From positions 95,220 through 159,219 of the forward strand of contig NZ_GG666044.1 in assembly GCF_000156575.1 (NCBI RefSeq): 64,000 nucleotides of DNA, written 5' to 3'. Below, piece after piece: positions 35,968 through 45,643 of the stretch. The notes beneath the pieces are model-generated. The model searched no databases and was not told the origin of the DNA. It was given only the letters and a program-made list of their open reading frames with translations. The translations under genes and the position numbers were made by a program. Source of the stretch: Anaerococcus lactolyticus ATCC 51172. Lineage in GTDB: Bacteria > Bacillota > Clostridia > Tissierellales > Peptoniphilaceae. The first letter of the stretch is position 1. Every line of letters begins with the position of its first letter.

Positions 35968-36222
35968 AAGACGAAGAAGAGACGAGTAACTAAAGAAATA
36001 GATTTAAGAGAGTCCCTGTTGGTGCGATGGGATATCGAAAGCTTTGGCGAATAAAGACTCGGAGTCTTCTCGGGGATATTTGATCCGGGAACGAGTTTTG
36101 CACGTTATAGCAAAGGAGTATGATTGTACTTTCAGAGGTGTATTTTGTGAAAAATACATGAATTAAGGTGGTAACGCGATTTTCGCCCTTATTATCCAGC
36201 AATGGATAGTAAGGGCTTTTTT
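35968..36222 (+). ncRNA. T-box leader, predicted specifier AAA (lysine)
   Basis: Stem I shows the AGTA/GAA loop-E pair. CTAAAG pairs with CTTTGG to close the upper stem. The specifier strand reads GAA-T-AAA-G, giving AAA at 36053-36055. The T-box AAGGTGGTAACGCG is at 36165-36178. The terminator GCCCTTATTATCCA / TGGATAGTAAGGGC with a T-run is at 36185-36222. The same reading rule gives AUC before ileS and AUG before metNIQ in this window, which supports AAA. The region 35793-35932 upstream is AT-rich with no visible feature. Confidence 0.85.
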
Positions 36223-36259
36223 AATTCTACAATCAAATATATTTTAAGAAAGGAATATT

Positions 36260-37834
36260 ATGAAAAGACTTGTTAATTTACTGCTTGCAATTATTCTCTT
36301 ATTTCCAATAGGTAATACATACGCAAGTGAAGACGTACTTAGGGTTGGTATGGAGGTAAACTACGCTCCTTACAACTTCTCAGAGACAAATGATTCAAAC
36401 GGAGGCGTGCCTGTAGCTAATTCACCAGGAGAGTTTGCCAACGGCTACGATGTAAGATTTGCAAAAAACATCGCTGATAAGCTCGGCAAAAAGCTAGAAA
36501 TTTATAAAATTGAATGGGACGGACTTATACCTGCCCTAACCAGTGGCAAGATTGATGCCATCCTTGCAGGTATGAGCCCAACAGATGAAAGACGTGAGCA
36601 AATCGACTTTTCCCTTCCTTATTACAGGGCAAAGATGGTCGTAGTTGTACCAAAAAATTCTAAATATATAAATGCTAAGTCAATAAACGACTTTAAGGGA
36701 GCAAAGATTACAGGCCAGCTTGGTACCTTCCACGCAGATGTGGTTGACCAGATGGAGGACGTAGATAAACAAGAACCTATGGATTCCTTCCCAACTATGA
36801 TTGCTGCAACAAACGCTGGCACCCTTGATGGTTATGTTTCTGAAGAAGCTGGTGCAGAATCTGCTATTTCTTCAAATCCAAACCTCACTTATATAAAATT
36901 TGACGATGCCCATAACTTTAAAACTTCTGATTCTGATACAACAATTGCAGTTGGTCTTGCCAAAGGTTCACCAATGACAGAAGAGATTAACAATTACCTA
37001 AAAGATCTTGACATAGACAAGGTCCAAGATGAAATCATGACTGAGATGGTAGCTATAACTACCAAGGATGAAGCGCCAAAATCTTTCATCACAGAAGTAA
37101 AAGATATTTGGAACAAATACTCCTCCCTCTTCCTAAAGGGTGTTGTTAATACCTTATTTATAGCCATTTTATCAACCATTTTAGGTTTTATAATCGGTCT
37201 ACTTGTAGCTATTATTAGAAGAATAGATGTAAATAAGAAGACAAATCCAATCGGATTTTACTTCCACAAACTTGTAAATATCTTGCTTTCAGTTTATGTA
37301 GAAGTATTTAGGGGCACCCCAATGATGGTTCAATCCGTAATCATCTTCTACGGCTTAAAGCAATATTTCGACATCGACCTATCAACCATGTTTGCAGCGA
37401 TTTTAATCGTTTCAATAAACACTGGTGCTTACCTTTCAGAGGTTGTCCGTGGTGGTATAAATGCGGTCGATAGTGGACAATTTGAAGCTTGTAAGGCAAT
37501 TGGCCTTACCAACTGGCAGGCTATGACTGGTATCATCCTTCCACAAACTATTAAAACCATCCTTCCATCTCTTGGAAATGAGTTTGTTATTAATATCAAG
37601 GATACATCAGTTCTTAACGTAATCTCTGTTACAGAATTATTCTTCATGTCTAAGTCTATTGCAGGATCAACCTACCAATATTTCCCAACCTACCTAATCA
37701 CAGCAGTAATTTACCTAGTTCTAACCTTTACTATTACTAGACTATTACTACTAATAGAAAGAAGATTTAATGATAGGGACTTTATCTTAGAATCATCAAC
37801 AGGAGCGATAAATGTTAATACTCAAAGTAAATAA
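36260..37834 (+). CDS. Amino-acid ABC importer: fused solute-binding protein and permease (predicted lysine/basic amino acids)
   Basis: The 524-residue fusion has a signal peptide (about 1-22), then an SBP family-3 domain (about 24-265; [45 protein letters not shown]). A HisM-type permease follows (about 290-510), with [11 protein letters not shown] helices and the EAA loop [21 protein letters not shown]-permease fusions of this type occur in Firmicutes. Because the leader is a Lys T-box, lysine is the predicted substrate; the sequence family alone would allow other polar amino acids. The ATPase gene overlaps its 3' end. Confidence 0.88.
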   Translation: MKRLVNLLLAIILLFPIGNTYASEDVLRVGMEVNYAPYNFSETNDSNGGVPVANSPGEFANGYDVRFAKNIADKLGKKLEIYKIEWDGLIPALTSGKIDAILAGMSPTDERREQIDFSLPYYRAKMVVVVPKNSKYINAKSINDFKGAKITGQLGTFHADVVDQMEDVDKQEPMDSFPTMIAATNAGTLDGYVSEEAGAESAISSNPNLTYIKFDDAHNFKTSDSDTTIAVGLAKGSPMTEEINNYLKDLDIDKVQDEIMTEMVAITTKDEAPKSFITEVKDIWNKYSSLFLKGVVNTLFIAILSTILGFIIGLLVAIIRRIDVNKKTNPIGFYFHKLVNILLSVYVEVFRGTPMMVQSVIIFYGLKQYFDIDLSTMFAAILIVSINTGAYLSEVVRGGINAVDSGQFEACKAIGLTNWQAMTGIILPQTIKTILPSLGNEFVINIKDTSVLNVISVTELFFMSKSIAGSTYQYFPTYLITAVIYLVLTFTITRLLLLIERRFNDRDFILESSTGAINVNTQSK

Positions 37835-38546
37835 TTTAGAAAAAAAATTCGGGGACAACCTAGTCCTAAAAGATATAAATATGGAAGTTGAAAAGGGCGA
37901 AGTAGTTACAATCATTGGCTCATCAGGTTCTGGTAAATCTACACTTCTTCGTTGCCTAAACCTCCTAGAGGAACCAACCAGTGGAGAAATCATCTATGAA
38001 GGCGACAACATCCTAGACCATTCCTTCGATAGGAGAAAATATAGGTCCAAGGTTGGCATGGTTTTCCAAAACTTTAACCTCTTTGCCAACAAAAACATCC
38101 TAGAAAATTGTATGGTTGGGCAAGAAAAAGTCCTTGGCAGATCCAAGGAAGAAGCCAAGGCTACTGCCATGAAATACTTGGAATCTGTAGGCATGGCCCA
38201 ATATATAAATGCTAAACCAAGCCAAATATCAGGTGGTCAACAGCAAAGAGTTGCCATAGCCCGCGCCCTTTGCATGGACCCAGATGTCCTTTTATTCGAC
38301 GAGCCAACAAGTGCTCTTGACCCAGAAACAGTCGGCGAAGTTCTTGACGTTATGACCTCTCTTGCCAAATCAGGCATGACCATGGTAGTTGTAACCCACG
38401 AGATGGATTTTGCAAGAGATGTATCTGATAGGGTACTTTTCATGGATAAGGGTATAATCTTAGAAAGCAGTTCTGCTAAAGATATGTTTGAAAACCCTAA
38501 ACATGAAAGGATACAAGAATTCTTAAAGAGATTCTTAAACAACTAA
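37812..38546 (+). CDS. Polar amino-acid ABC importer ATPase (GlnQ/HisP type)
   Basis: The 244-residue ATPase has Walker [10 protein letters not shown] (about 37-45), Q-loop FQNFNLF, signature [15 protein letters not shown], Walker B VLLFDEP and H-loop VTHEM. It overlaps the binding-permease fusion by 23 bp and has AGGAG before its ATG. It energises uptake by the fusion protein. Confidence 0.93.
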   Translation: MLILKVNNLEKKFGDNLVLKDINMEVEKGEVVTIIGSSGSGKSTLLRCLNLLEEPTSGEIIYEGDNILDHSFDRRKYRSKVGMVFQNFNLFANKNILENCMVGQEKVLGRSKEEAKATAMKYLESVGMAQYINAKPSQISGGQQQRVAIARALCMDPDVLLFDEPTSALDPETVGEVLDVMTSLAKSGMTMVVVTHEMDFARDVSDRVLFMDKGIILESSSAKDMFENPKHERIQEFLKRFLNN

Positions 38547-38620
38547 TGACTAATATTACAAATTTTAAAATAGGAAATTTTCTAAATCCAACCTATAAAA
38601 AAAATTTAATAAAAAAAATA

Positions 38621-38664
38621 AAAGTAGATAAGCTAGGAATTTTCCTTGCTTATCTACTTTTTGT
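38621..38664 (+). terminator. Terminator of the amino-acid ABC operon
   Basis: AAAGTAGATAAGC...GCTTATCTACTTT, a 13 bp stem, is followed by T residues. It lies before the true murJ start. Confidence 0.85.
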
Positions 38665-38702
38665 TGAGATTTTTAGCTTTTTTATTAAGCTTGGAGGCTA
38701 CT

Positions 38703-40202
38703 ATGAATAACACCCTCATTCTCATGGTCCTAAACCTCATAGGCAAGCTCTTTTCTTTTTTCAGAGAAATGGTCTTTTCCTACTTTTATGGGACAGGTGC
38801 CATCACAGATGCCTTTAATACATCGACTACCGCAGCGACTTTGATTTTCTCTGTAATAACCTACGCCCTATCAAAGACTTATATCCCTACTTTTTCAAAA
38901 ATAAGTAAGGAAAGGGGCGAAGCAGAGGGAGATGCCTTTACCAATAAGCTATTAAACTTCTCCCTATTTTTGTGCACTGTAATTATGATCTTAGGTCTTC
39001 TCTTTGCACTTTTTATAGTAAAGATGTTTGCCATTGGCTATGACGGAGAAAAGCTTAAAATCGCTTCACTTTTCATGAGAGCAGTGATTTTAACAATGTA
39101 TCCAAATATTTACGCAGCTATCTTTTCATCATATTTACAAATCAAGGGCGATTTCATAACTCCAGCCTTTCCCCTACTTATCTTAAATATAATTTTGGGA
39201 ATCACCGTTGCGTTTTCAAAGGGAAATATTTACATCATGGCAGGAGGAATTTTCCTAGCCTACTTCATCCAATTTGCAGTTTTCCCAAAAAGAATCAAGG
39301 AAACTGGTTTTAAGAGAAAAAGAGCCAAGGCAAAAATCGATGAAGACATCAGGACTTTGATCAAATTATCAATCCCTACCATCTTTTCCATGGCTGCAGT
39401 TTATATTTCAACAATAGTTGACCAGTCCTTTGCTTCTATTGTTGCCAATGACGGGGGTGTGTCAGTTATAAACTATTCTTTAAAAATTTTAAGAATAGTC
39501 TCATCAACCTTTATCGTGCCCTTCCAAATCACAGCCTATCCCCTTATAGGAAAACTCGCTGCTGAAGGCAAGTTTGATGAAGTGAAAAATATCACCTCAA
39601 AGACCTTGGTTAAGATTATGATATTGTTTATCCCATCTCTTGTAGGACTCATGGTTTTATCAAGGCCAATAATTTCCTTCGTCTATATGCGTGGAGCCTT
39701 TGGTTACGATGACATGGTGAGGACTGCTGATGTGCTTTTTTATTACACCATCTACCTCATAGGACCAGCTGTTGCGGACCTCTTGTACCTATCATTTTTC
39801 TCGGTACAAAATACTAAAATCCCAACTATCATCTCCTTTATACAACTTTGTGTAAACGTGTTTTTGGACTATGCCCTAAACGGAAAATACGGCCTAGTAG
39901 GTCTTGCCCTTGCCACAACTCTAAGTCAATTTGTTCTTGTAGGACTCGCCATAATCATGTATAGGAAATATTTTGGCAAATTAAACCACGCCTACATCAT
40001 TAAAAATATTGGAAAAATTGCTATAGGGGGACTTGCCCTCGGATTTGTGACAAATTATACCTATAAGCTAAGGCCATCAAACTCCTGGCTTCTAGTTACA
40101 ATCCTTTGTGGAGCCATAGTTTACCTAGCGATAATTTTCGCCCTAAAAGTAGACGGTGCGGATGAATTGAAAGAAAAGTTTTTAAAGAAAATAAAAAGAT
40201 GA
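38703..40202 (+). CDS. murJ: Lipid II flippase MurJ
   Basis: The product is a 499-residue polytopic protein of about 13-14 helices in the MOP superfamily. Motifs include FFREMVFSYFYGTGAITDAFN near the N-terminus, ALSKTYIPTFSK and the mid-protein KLSIPTIFSMAAVYIS. MurJ flips lipid II across the membrane for peptidoglycan synthesis. The longer frame from 38646 begins inside the upstream terminator; the ATG at 38703 follows GGAGG and is preferred. Confidence 0.88.
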   Translation: MNNTLILMVLNLIGKLFSFFREMVFSYFYGTGAITDAFNTSTTAATLIFSVITYALSKTYIPTFSKISKERGEAEGDAFTNKLLNFSLFLCTVIMILGLLFALFIVKMFAIGYDGEKLKIASLFMRAVILTMYPNIYAAIFSSYLQIKGDFITPAFPLLILNIILGITVAFSKGNIYIMAGGIFLAYFIQFAVFPKRIKETGFKRKRAKAKIDEDIRTLIKLSIPTIFSMAAVYISTIVDQSFASIVANDGGVSVINYSLKILRIVSSTFIVPFQITAYPLIGKLAAEGKFDEVKNITSKTLVKIMILFIPSLVGLMVLSRPIISFVYMRGAFGYDDMVRTADVLFYYTIYLIGPAVADLLYLSFFSVQNTKIPTIISFIQLCVNVFLDYALNGKYGLVGLALATTLSQFVLVGLAIIMYRKYFGKLNHAYIIKNIGKIAIGGLALGFVTNYTYKLRPSNSWLLVTILCGAIVYLAIIFALKVDGADELKEKFLKKIKR

Positions 40203-40225
40203 GAAATAATTATTAGAATAATGAC

Positions 40226-40262
40226 AAACGCCTAGTACTTGATTAAATACTAGGCGTTTTGG
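40226..40262 (+). terminator. Terminator of murJ
   Basis: AAACGCCTAGTA...TACTAGGCGTTT is followed by a short T-run. Confidence 0.85.
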
Positions 40263-40327
40263 TTTTAAATTTATTTTTGAATTTGGTTTTGAATTTGGTT
40301 TTGAATTTGGTTTTGAATTTGGTTTCT
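40260..40327 (+). repeat. 12 bp tandem repeat (GGTTTTGAATTT) just after the murJ terminator
   Basis: At least four near-perfect copies of the 12-mer follow the terminator. They translate as LNLV repeats, but there is no ribosome site and no independent evidence that the frame is used. Confidence 0.8.
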
Positions 40328-40329
40328 AT

Positions 40330-40858
40330 AAAATATCCCGATGCAAACACAAAATCACCCGACAAAGGCGACTATGGAGACCTCTCGTCGCTTCGCTCAC
40401 TCGAGGTGGGTGTCACCTGCCATGTCGAGCATCGCGAGACATCTCCATAGTTCTCTACATGAATGGTTCCGTCTATACATCGTTAACACCTTAATCAAAA
40501 TTATTTCTAAAACAATATCCCGGTGCAAACACAACCCCCCCGACAAAGGCGACTATGGAGACCTCTTGTCGCTTCGCTCACTCGAGGTGGGTGTCACCTG
40601 CCATGTCGAGCATCGCGAGACATCTCCATAGTTCTCTACATGAAGGGTTCCGTCTATACATCGTTAACACCTTAATCAAAATCATTTCTAAAACAATATC
40701 CCGGTGCAAATACAAAATTCCCCAGAACAAAGGCGACTATGGAGACCTCTCGTCGCTTCGCTCACTCGTGGTGGGTGTCACCTGCCATGTCGAGCATCGC
40801 GAGACATCTCCATAGTTCTCTACATGAATGGTTCCGTCTATACATCGTTAACACCTAT
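40330..40858. repeat. Three tandem ~181-184 bp palindromic units
   Basis: Each unit opens with AATATCCCG-TGCAAA-ACA, then GACAAAGGCGA, then a 79 bp module bounded by CTATGGAGA...TCTCCATAG. The modules are at 40372-40450, 40553-40631 and 40737-40815. Each unit continues with AGTTCTCTACATGAA and a shared tail to GTTAACACC. Periods between the CAAAGG marks (40363, 40544, 40728) are 181 and 184 bp. Module outer arms pair (ATGGAGA with TCTCCAT, and CTCTCG with CGAGA). The units are nearly identical. The short open frames across them have no ribosome sites and look like translated repeats. The 40203-40873 interval holds nothing else that I can see. Confidence 0.8.
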
Positions 40859-40873
40859 ATCTGGCCCTATGCA

Positions 40874-41158
40874 CTAAAACAAATCATAGTACAATTCCCT
40901 AAAGTACGGATTTTCTTTTTCTATTAGCGCATACTTTTTCAATCGACTATATTTTTTTATCTGTTTTTCCCTAGCCCTTGATTCATAGAAGTCTTCCCCA
41001 CATTCATAGTAAACCAACTTTGTAATATTATATTTTGCTGTATGACTGTATGGATTTACATGGTTCTTATGCTCCCAAATTCTCTTTTTTAGATCATCAG
41101 TATGGCCTACATAAGTTCTGTCATTGCTTTTATTAAGCAAGATATATACGTAATACAT
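40874..41158 (-). CDS. GIY-YIG endonuclease domain protein (UPF0213)
   Basis: The 94-residue single-domain protein shows YYVYILLNKSNDRTYVGHTDDLKKRIWEHK: the GIY-YIG strands read VYI and YVG, followed by the catalytic arginine. UPF0213 members are widespread small nucleases of unknown role. It follows pepT by 14 bp on the same strand and may be co-transcribed. Confidence 0.85.
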   Translation of the reverse strand: MYYVYILLNKSNDRTYVGHTDDLKKRIWEHKNHVNPYSHTAKYNITKLVYYECGEDFYESRAREKQIKKYSRLKKYALIEKENPYFRELYYDLF

Positions 41159-41172
41159 AATATCCTCTTTTA

Positions 41173-42414
41173 CTATATATAATCCCTATCCTTCATCAGC
41201 TCTAGGGTCACTAGGAAGGACTTATAGAGGCTTGATATTGGCAAAAATTCTTTGTTTGAGTGGAAGTTATGGGCTCCTGTGAAATAATTTGGGGTAAAAA
41301 TCCCTACTGTAGATAAGAATGAGCCATCAGTGCCCCCACGCATAGGAATAATTTTTGGCTCTATTCCTAGTCTATCGAAAATTTCCCTTAGCCTTTCTAC
41401 TGCAATTTTATTTCCTTCATCCATTGAGTCGGCTATATTGGCGTAAACATCTTTTATCTCAATTTCAATTTCAGCTTTTTTATACCTCTCTTTAATGATT
41501 TCAGTAATTTTATATAAATAATCCTTACTTGCTTCAAATTTTTCCCTGCTGTGATTTCTTATATTAAGTTCTAGGCTTAGATTCAAAACATCAGAATTTA
41601 TATCAGTAACCCACACATAGCCTTCCCTATTTTCAGTGTTTTCTGGCATCTTTGCCCTATCAAGCATGGCTATAAAGTCATGAGCTATCATGATTGGATT
41701 TACTAAATTTCCCTTTGCTGACATTGGGTGGGCAGGTACGCCTTTTATTTTTAAAGTCCCACTTGCTGCGTTAAAAGTTTCATAAATTAGTTCTCCAAGC
41801 TCGCAACAATCTATAGTGTAGGCGTAATCTACCTTAAACTTGTCAAAATCAATCTTTCTTGAACCCCTAAGTCCAATTTCCTCATCTGGTACAAAGGCTA
41901 TATATATTTCAGCGTGGTCTATATCTGGATTTTCTTTTAAAAACCAAAGAGCTGTCATGATATTTGCTATAGCCGCCTTGTTATCAGCTCCTAGGACTGA
42001 CGACCCGTCTGTAAAAATTATGTCATCGCCGATATAAGAAAGGACTTCGGGATTATCCTTGGTAGAAAAAACCACATCTCTCCTTAAGTTTATATCCTTG
42101 CCATCATAAGCTTTAATAATTTGTGGGTGGATTTCATCTGAAAGACCGACATCCACAGTATCAAGATGAGCAACCCAACCAAGTTTTTTTGTTTTATCTC
42201 CTCTTTTAGGAAGTCTTGCCTGGACAACACCGTATTGGTTTATGCTAATATCTTCTAAATCAAGTTTTTTAAGATCAGCTGCGAGTGCCTTACCCAAGGC
42301 TAATTGTCCATCACTTGATGGCACTTGCAAATTTCTATCATTGGACTGGCTTGGAATTGCCACATATCTTAGGAAATATTCTACTAATTTTTCTTTAATT
42401 ACCTTCTCATTCAT
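41173..42414 (-). CDS. pepT: Peptidase T (tripeptidase)
   Basis: The 413-residue M20B dizinc aminotripeptidase shows GWVAHLDTV (about 80), SVLGADNKAAIANIM (about 138-152), IAFVPDEEIGLRGS (about 175), the dimerisation domain, and GGTDGSFLS...NYFTGAHNFHS at the C-terminus. It cleaves the N-terminal residue of tripeptides in the cytosol and complements peptide scavenging. Length and motifs match PepT closely. Confidence 0.93.
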   Translation of the reverse strand: MNEKVIKEKLVEYFLRYVAIPSQSNDRNLQVPSSDGQLALGKALAADLKKLDLEDISINQYGVVQARLPKRGDKTKKLGWVAHLDTVDVGLSDEIHPQIIKAYDGKDINLRRDVVFSTKDNPEVLSYIGDDIIFTDGSSVLGADNKAAIANIMTALWFLKENPDIDHAEIYIAFVPDEEIGLRGSRKIDFDKFKVDYAYTIDCCELGELIYETFNAASGTLKIKGVPAHPMSAKGNLVNPIMIAHDFIAMLDRAKMPENTENREGYVWVTDINSDVLNLSLELNIRNHSREKFEASKDYLYKITEIIKERYKKAEIEIEIKDVYANIADSMDEGNKIAVERLREIFDRLGIEPKIIPMRGGTDGSFLSTVGIFTPNYFTGAHNFHSNKEFLPISSLYKSFLVTLELMKDRDYI

Positions 42415-42443
42415 AATCTTCCCCTATATCAAATTTCTTAGAT

Positions 42444-42466
42444 AAAAAACCACAGCATGGCTGTGA
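42444..42466 (-). terminator. Terminator of the lipoprotein gene at 42490
   Basis: CACAGC CAT GCTGTG on the minus strand is followed by a T-run. Confidence 0.75.
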
Positions 42467-42489
42467 TTTTCTTCGTTTTATCTGTAATT

Positions 42490-43758
42490 TTATAGACCAA
42501 TATCCAAACTTTGGACTTTTTTATCGTAGTCTATATAATAAAGTTTGCCCTTGTAAACCCTATATCCATAGGATTCTAGGTCTTTTTCTACGACATCTCC
42601 TGTCAGATAGTTTATTATATCCATTTTAAAGAGGTATTTGGTGTCGTCAAATTTTGTTGGCTCTTGGATTATTAGATTTTGTCCAATTAGGGTCATCCTC
42701 TTGTCATCATTAATTGTATATTTTTCACCCTTTATTTCGATTTCATTGCCCTTTGATTTGAATATTTCATAAATAGCTTTGTCTTTTTCAAAGTGTTTAG
42801 ATGATAAAAAGAAGCTTGCCTCAGTATTTTCTTCTACAAGTTTTGCTTTCTGGTCGTAGCCTTTTTCTAAATCTAGTTTATAGAGATTAATCTTTTGATC
42901 ATCTTTCATTTTTGTAAATAAAATTTCCTTATCACTTATACCCTGACCAAGCAAACTTTCGTTTGACTTTGTATGGGTCGCTTTGAAAACTTCTAGCTTG
43001 CCAGTTTTAAGGTCAACAACCCCAATACCAGATTTTTCTGATACAAAATCACTATTTTTCTTCATATCGTAGTTTTCGTAATACTGGTATCTTCCGTAGA
43101 TTTTATCATCTATCATGGCTAATGGATAGAAGGTCTCGCCTTCCTTAAAATCATACATGAGTGTAAGGTCTTGACCGTTAATTTTCTTTATAGAAAATTT
43201 CTTGTCTATGGCTGAGCCTACCACAAAAATATTGTTTGAAAATGGAACATAGTCAATATAATAGCCGTTGTTATCATCATCTTTATCATCTAAAGCGCTG
43301 ATAACTTTGCCATTTCTTACAGTTACTAAAGAATAATAGGAGAAGAAATAATCATCTGCTGTTAAGGCTTTCTTTTTCTCTTTTTCATCCTTACCAGACT
43401 TTGCCTTATCTTTCTTCTTTTTGGACTTCTCCTTTTTGGGTGTTTCTAAGTCTTCTTTCTCATCTTCTTTTGAATCTTCCTCATCTTTTTTGGGTGAAGA
43501 TTCGACAGAGATTACGTCTTTTTTTATCTCATCTTCTGGATAGGTCCTATTTATATCTTCATCTTCATTTTCATTTTCGTCTTCATTTTCTTTTTGATCA
43601 TCTTGCTTATCTTCTTCATCTGAAGCTTGATCATCTTCTGTGTTCACATCTAACTTAGCTTGATTTAAAGCATCCTTCACTCTTGGGTCATCTAAATCTT
43701 TCCCCTCACAAGCCACAAGCCCTAGGGCTAGCAAAGTTAAAATAAGTATTTTTTTCAT
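42490..43758 (-). CDS. Lipoprotein with acidic/lysine-rich linker and beta-propeller-like domain
   Basis: The 422-residue protein has a LVAC lipobox (cysteine at about residue 17). A very charged, repeat-like linker of D/E then K (about 35-135) would span the cell wall. The folded C-terminal region (about 140-420) has repeated strand motifs (KFSIKKINGQDLTLM, KIYGRYQYYE, GIGVVDLKTGK, LYKLDLEKG) like DUF5050-type propeller proteins. The function is unknown. Confidence 0.65.
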   Translation of the reverse strand: MKKILILTLLALGLVACEGKDLDDPRVKDALNQAKLDVNTEDDQASDEEDKQDDQKENEDENENEDEDINRTYPEDEIKKDVISVESSPKKDEEDSKEDEKEDLETPKKEKSKKKKDKAKSGKDEKEKKKALTADDYFFSYYSLVTVRNGKVISALDDKDDDNNGYYIDYVPFSNNIFVVGSAIDKKFSIKKINGQDLTLMYDFKEGETFYPLAMIDDKIYGRYQYYENYDMKKNSDFVSEKSGIGVVDLKTGKLEVFKATHTKSNESLLGQGISDKEILFTKMKDDQKINLYKLDLEKGYDQKAKLVEENTEASFFLSSKHFEKDKAIYEIFKSKGNEIEIKGEKYTINDDKRMTLIGQNLIIQEPTKFDDTKYLFKMDIINYLTGDVVEKDLESYGYRVYKGKLYYIDYDKKVQSLDIGL

Positions 43759-43879
43759 TAGTCACTCCTTAAAGATTCTATAGCTGATAACTTTGTTGCT
43801 CGCTACTTTCCTTACCACTTCCAAAATGAACACCATCCAAAGACTTAATCAGAGCCTTCCCTACTTGTTGTTTTTATAA

Positions 43880-44914
43880 TCAAGAATTTCTGTTAAGCTC
43901 TTCTTCCTCTCTCTTAAAATGTGGGTTTAAATTTTCCATATAGAGTTCATATTTTTCATGATCAACAACCACATCTAACTCGCCAATGCTTTCGAATACA
44001 TTATCTTCGGTGAATTTTTTCTTGAAATTATATAAGCCATCGCTGCCGTCAGTTTCAAATATTCCACCCATGTCATAGTAGCTAATATTATGGTCGATAC
44101 AATATTTGATTTCCTCAAAGTTAAGCTGGTAATTTTGACCCATACTCTTGTAATCATCATTAGACCCGCCATAAAGCGATGTTGCCCTATTGCCGTAGCA
44201 TAAAAGAAGAGACGAACAAACTGGTTCTTCTTGGTAATAGCCGACAGATAGTCTAATTTCATCTTTGAAAAGCTCGTATAGAGTTTTAAAATATTCATAA
44301 GGTCTATGGCCAATTTTTGCCCTTACAGCTGTATCTTCGATTTGTTTATAGAGAATATCTATACCATCTTCTGCTAGGGTTTTTGTAATAATCCCATCCC
44401 TATAAGATTTTTTAAGATGTTTTCTAGTATTTTTACTAAAGCTAGATAGAATCTCTTCTTCGCTCCTACCATCTATATCTAATACCATGTTTAGCAAAGG
44501 TTGGCTGGACCTGGTCTTATCTCGTCTAAAATTAAGGCCATGTTCTTCAAAAGATTTTTCTAGACCCTCATCATGTGGCAAGTAAGGGTCTATCCTTAGT
44601 AAAAATCCGTCATTAGACCTAGCAAAGTCGCTTGCTTCTTCTATGAGTTTGCAGAAATCCTCAACATTTTTAGGGTCGCAAACTGGTCCCCTTGGCCCAT
44701 AGAAAAAGTTTTTACCTACACTTTTATCCTTGATGTATATAACAGATAAGCCTGCTTTAATATCGCCTGCTTCTTCTATATAAAAATATACACTCTCCCA
44801 GCCACTTTTAAGCTCTGCCCATCTAATATCCTGTTGGAAATGACCATATGGAGAATTTTTAATAAAGTTATTATATTTTTTTAATAAATTTTTATTATCT
44901 TTATCTAATATCAT
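43880..44914 (-). CDS. FemABX peptidyltransferase (peptidoglycan interpeptide bridge)
   Basis: The 344-residue protein has two GNAT-like domains. The N-terminal half shows YGHFQQDIRWAELKSGW and FFYGPRGPV (about 68-76). The C-terminal half shows SSLLLCYGNRATSLYGGSN and NISYYDMGGIFE (about 285-296). FemX uses aminoacyl-tRNA to add the first bridge residue to lipid II. The amino acid added cannot be read here. Only one copy is in the window. Confidence 0.85.
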   Translation of the reverse strand: MILDKDNKNLLKKYNNFIKNSPYGHFQQDIRWAELKSGWESVYFYIEEAGDIKAGLSVIYIKDKSVGKNFFYGPRGPVCDPKNVEDFCKLIEEASDFARSNDGFLLRIDPYLPHDEGLEKSFEEHGLNFRRDKTRSSQPLLNMVLDIDGRSEEEILSSFSKNTRKHLKKSYRDGIITKTLAEDGIDILYKQIEDTAVRAKIGHRPYEYFKTLYELFKDEIRLSVGYYQEEPVCSSLLLCYGNRATSLYGGSNDDYKSMGQNYQLNFEEIKYCIDHNISYYDMGGIFETDGSDGLYNFKKKFTEDNVFESIGELDVVVDHEKYELYMENLNPHFKREEEELNRNS

Positions 44915-45060
44915 TTGTATTCCATTCTAAATTCAGTGTTTGGTATATAGTCTAACACTTACCATTATTTTATCACATGCCCCATACCTTTACAATAGTT
45001 CTAATTTAATTATATCATGAAATTTATTAAATCTACATTTATTTATGTAAGTTTTGATAG

Positions 45061-45086
45061 AAAAAAGACCTGGTTTAACCAAGTCA
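45061..45086 (-). terminator. Terminator of the NUDIX gene
   Basis: GACTTGGTT AA ACCAGGTC is followed by six T on the minus strand. Confidence 0.8.
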
Positions 45087-45089
45087 TTG

Positions 45090-45539
45090 TTAAAAATAAA
45101 ATATTTCTTCCTTCCCATTCCTAAAATCCCAGAAGACTTCCCTATAATCACCTTCATAGATGCCGAGAATCTTATCCATGGACATGGATTTGGGTTGTAT
45201 ATTTTTAAATTCTTCATAATCCATCCAGAAGAGTCTGCCTTCCCTATTTTCCTCTACCAATTCTCCATCAAAATCAGTAGTTTCATAGATAAGACCTACA
45301 TCTTTTCCTTCATCAGAAATCCATGTAATGATTCCGACTAACTTCGGATTTTTTATATCAAGGTTGGTTTCTTCCTTGGCCTCTCTTATAACAGAGTCTA
45401 CAAAAGATTCCCCAAATTCAACCTTACCACCAGGAAAGGTAAGTCCTTCCCAACCGTATTTTTTTACCTTATCAAGAACTAAAACTTGACCGGTCTTTTT
45501 ATTATAAATTTTTACCATATTCATTAAAACTGTTTTCAT
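45090..45539 (-). CDS. NUDIX hydrolase (MutT/8-oxo-dGTP diphosphatase-like)
   Basis: The 149-residue protein has a NUDIX box spanning residues 38-60: G at 38, E at 43, and REAKEE (about 52-57). The last G of the box is replaced by N. MutT-like enzymes clean the nucleotide pool, but other nucleoside diphosphate substrates are possible. It is encoded directly downstream of ileS on the same strand, beyond a terminator. Confidence 0.85.
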   Translation of the reverse strand: MKTVLMNMVKIYNKKTGQVLVLDKVKKYGWEGLTFPGGKVEFGESFVDSVIREAKEETNLDIKNPKLVGIITWISDEGKDVGLIYETTDFDGELVEENREGRLFWMDYEEFKNIQPKSMSMDKILGIYEGDYREVFWDFRNGKEEIFYF

Positions 45540-45576
45540 ATCGCACTCCTTGTGAGATTATATAGCAAAAGAAAAA

Positions 45577-45638
45577 AGCCTGCAAGTATAACCCCACCCA
45601 ACACATGGAAGTTGGGGTCAATAAGTCACAGGCTTTTT
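45577..45638 (-). terminator. Terminator of ileS
   Basis: AAAGCCTG...CAGGCTTT flanks an inner GACCCCAACTT/GGGTGGGG hairpin and is followed by six T on the minus strand. Confidence 0.75.
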
Positions 45639-45643
45639 TATAT

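Noticed and set aside
38646-38702. Extended murJ start
   Set aside because: It begins inside the upstream operon's terminator; the ATG at 38703 has GGAGG.
40330-40858. Possible CRISPR array
   Set aside because: The repeats are 181-184 bp, internally palindromic, and have no short unique spacers.
40259-40927. Four short frames across the murJ-downstream repeats
   Set aside because: They only translate the tandem units, repeat the same peptide, and lack ribosome sites.
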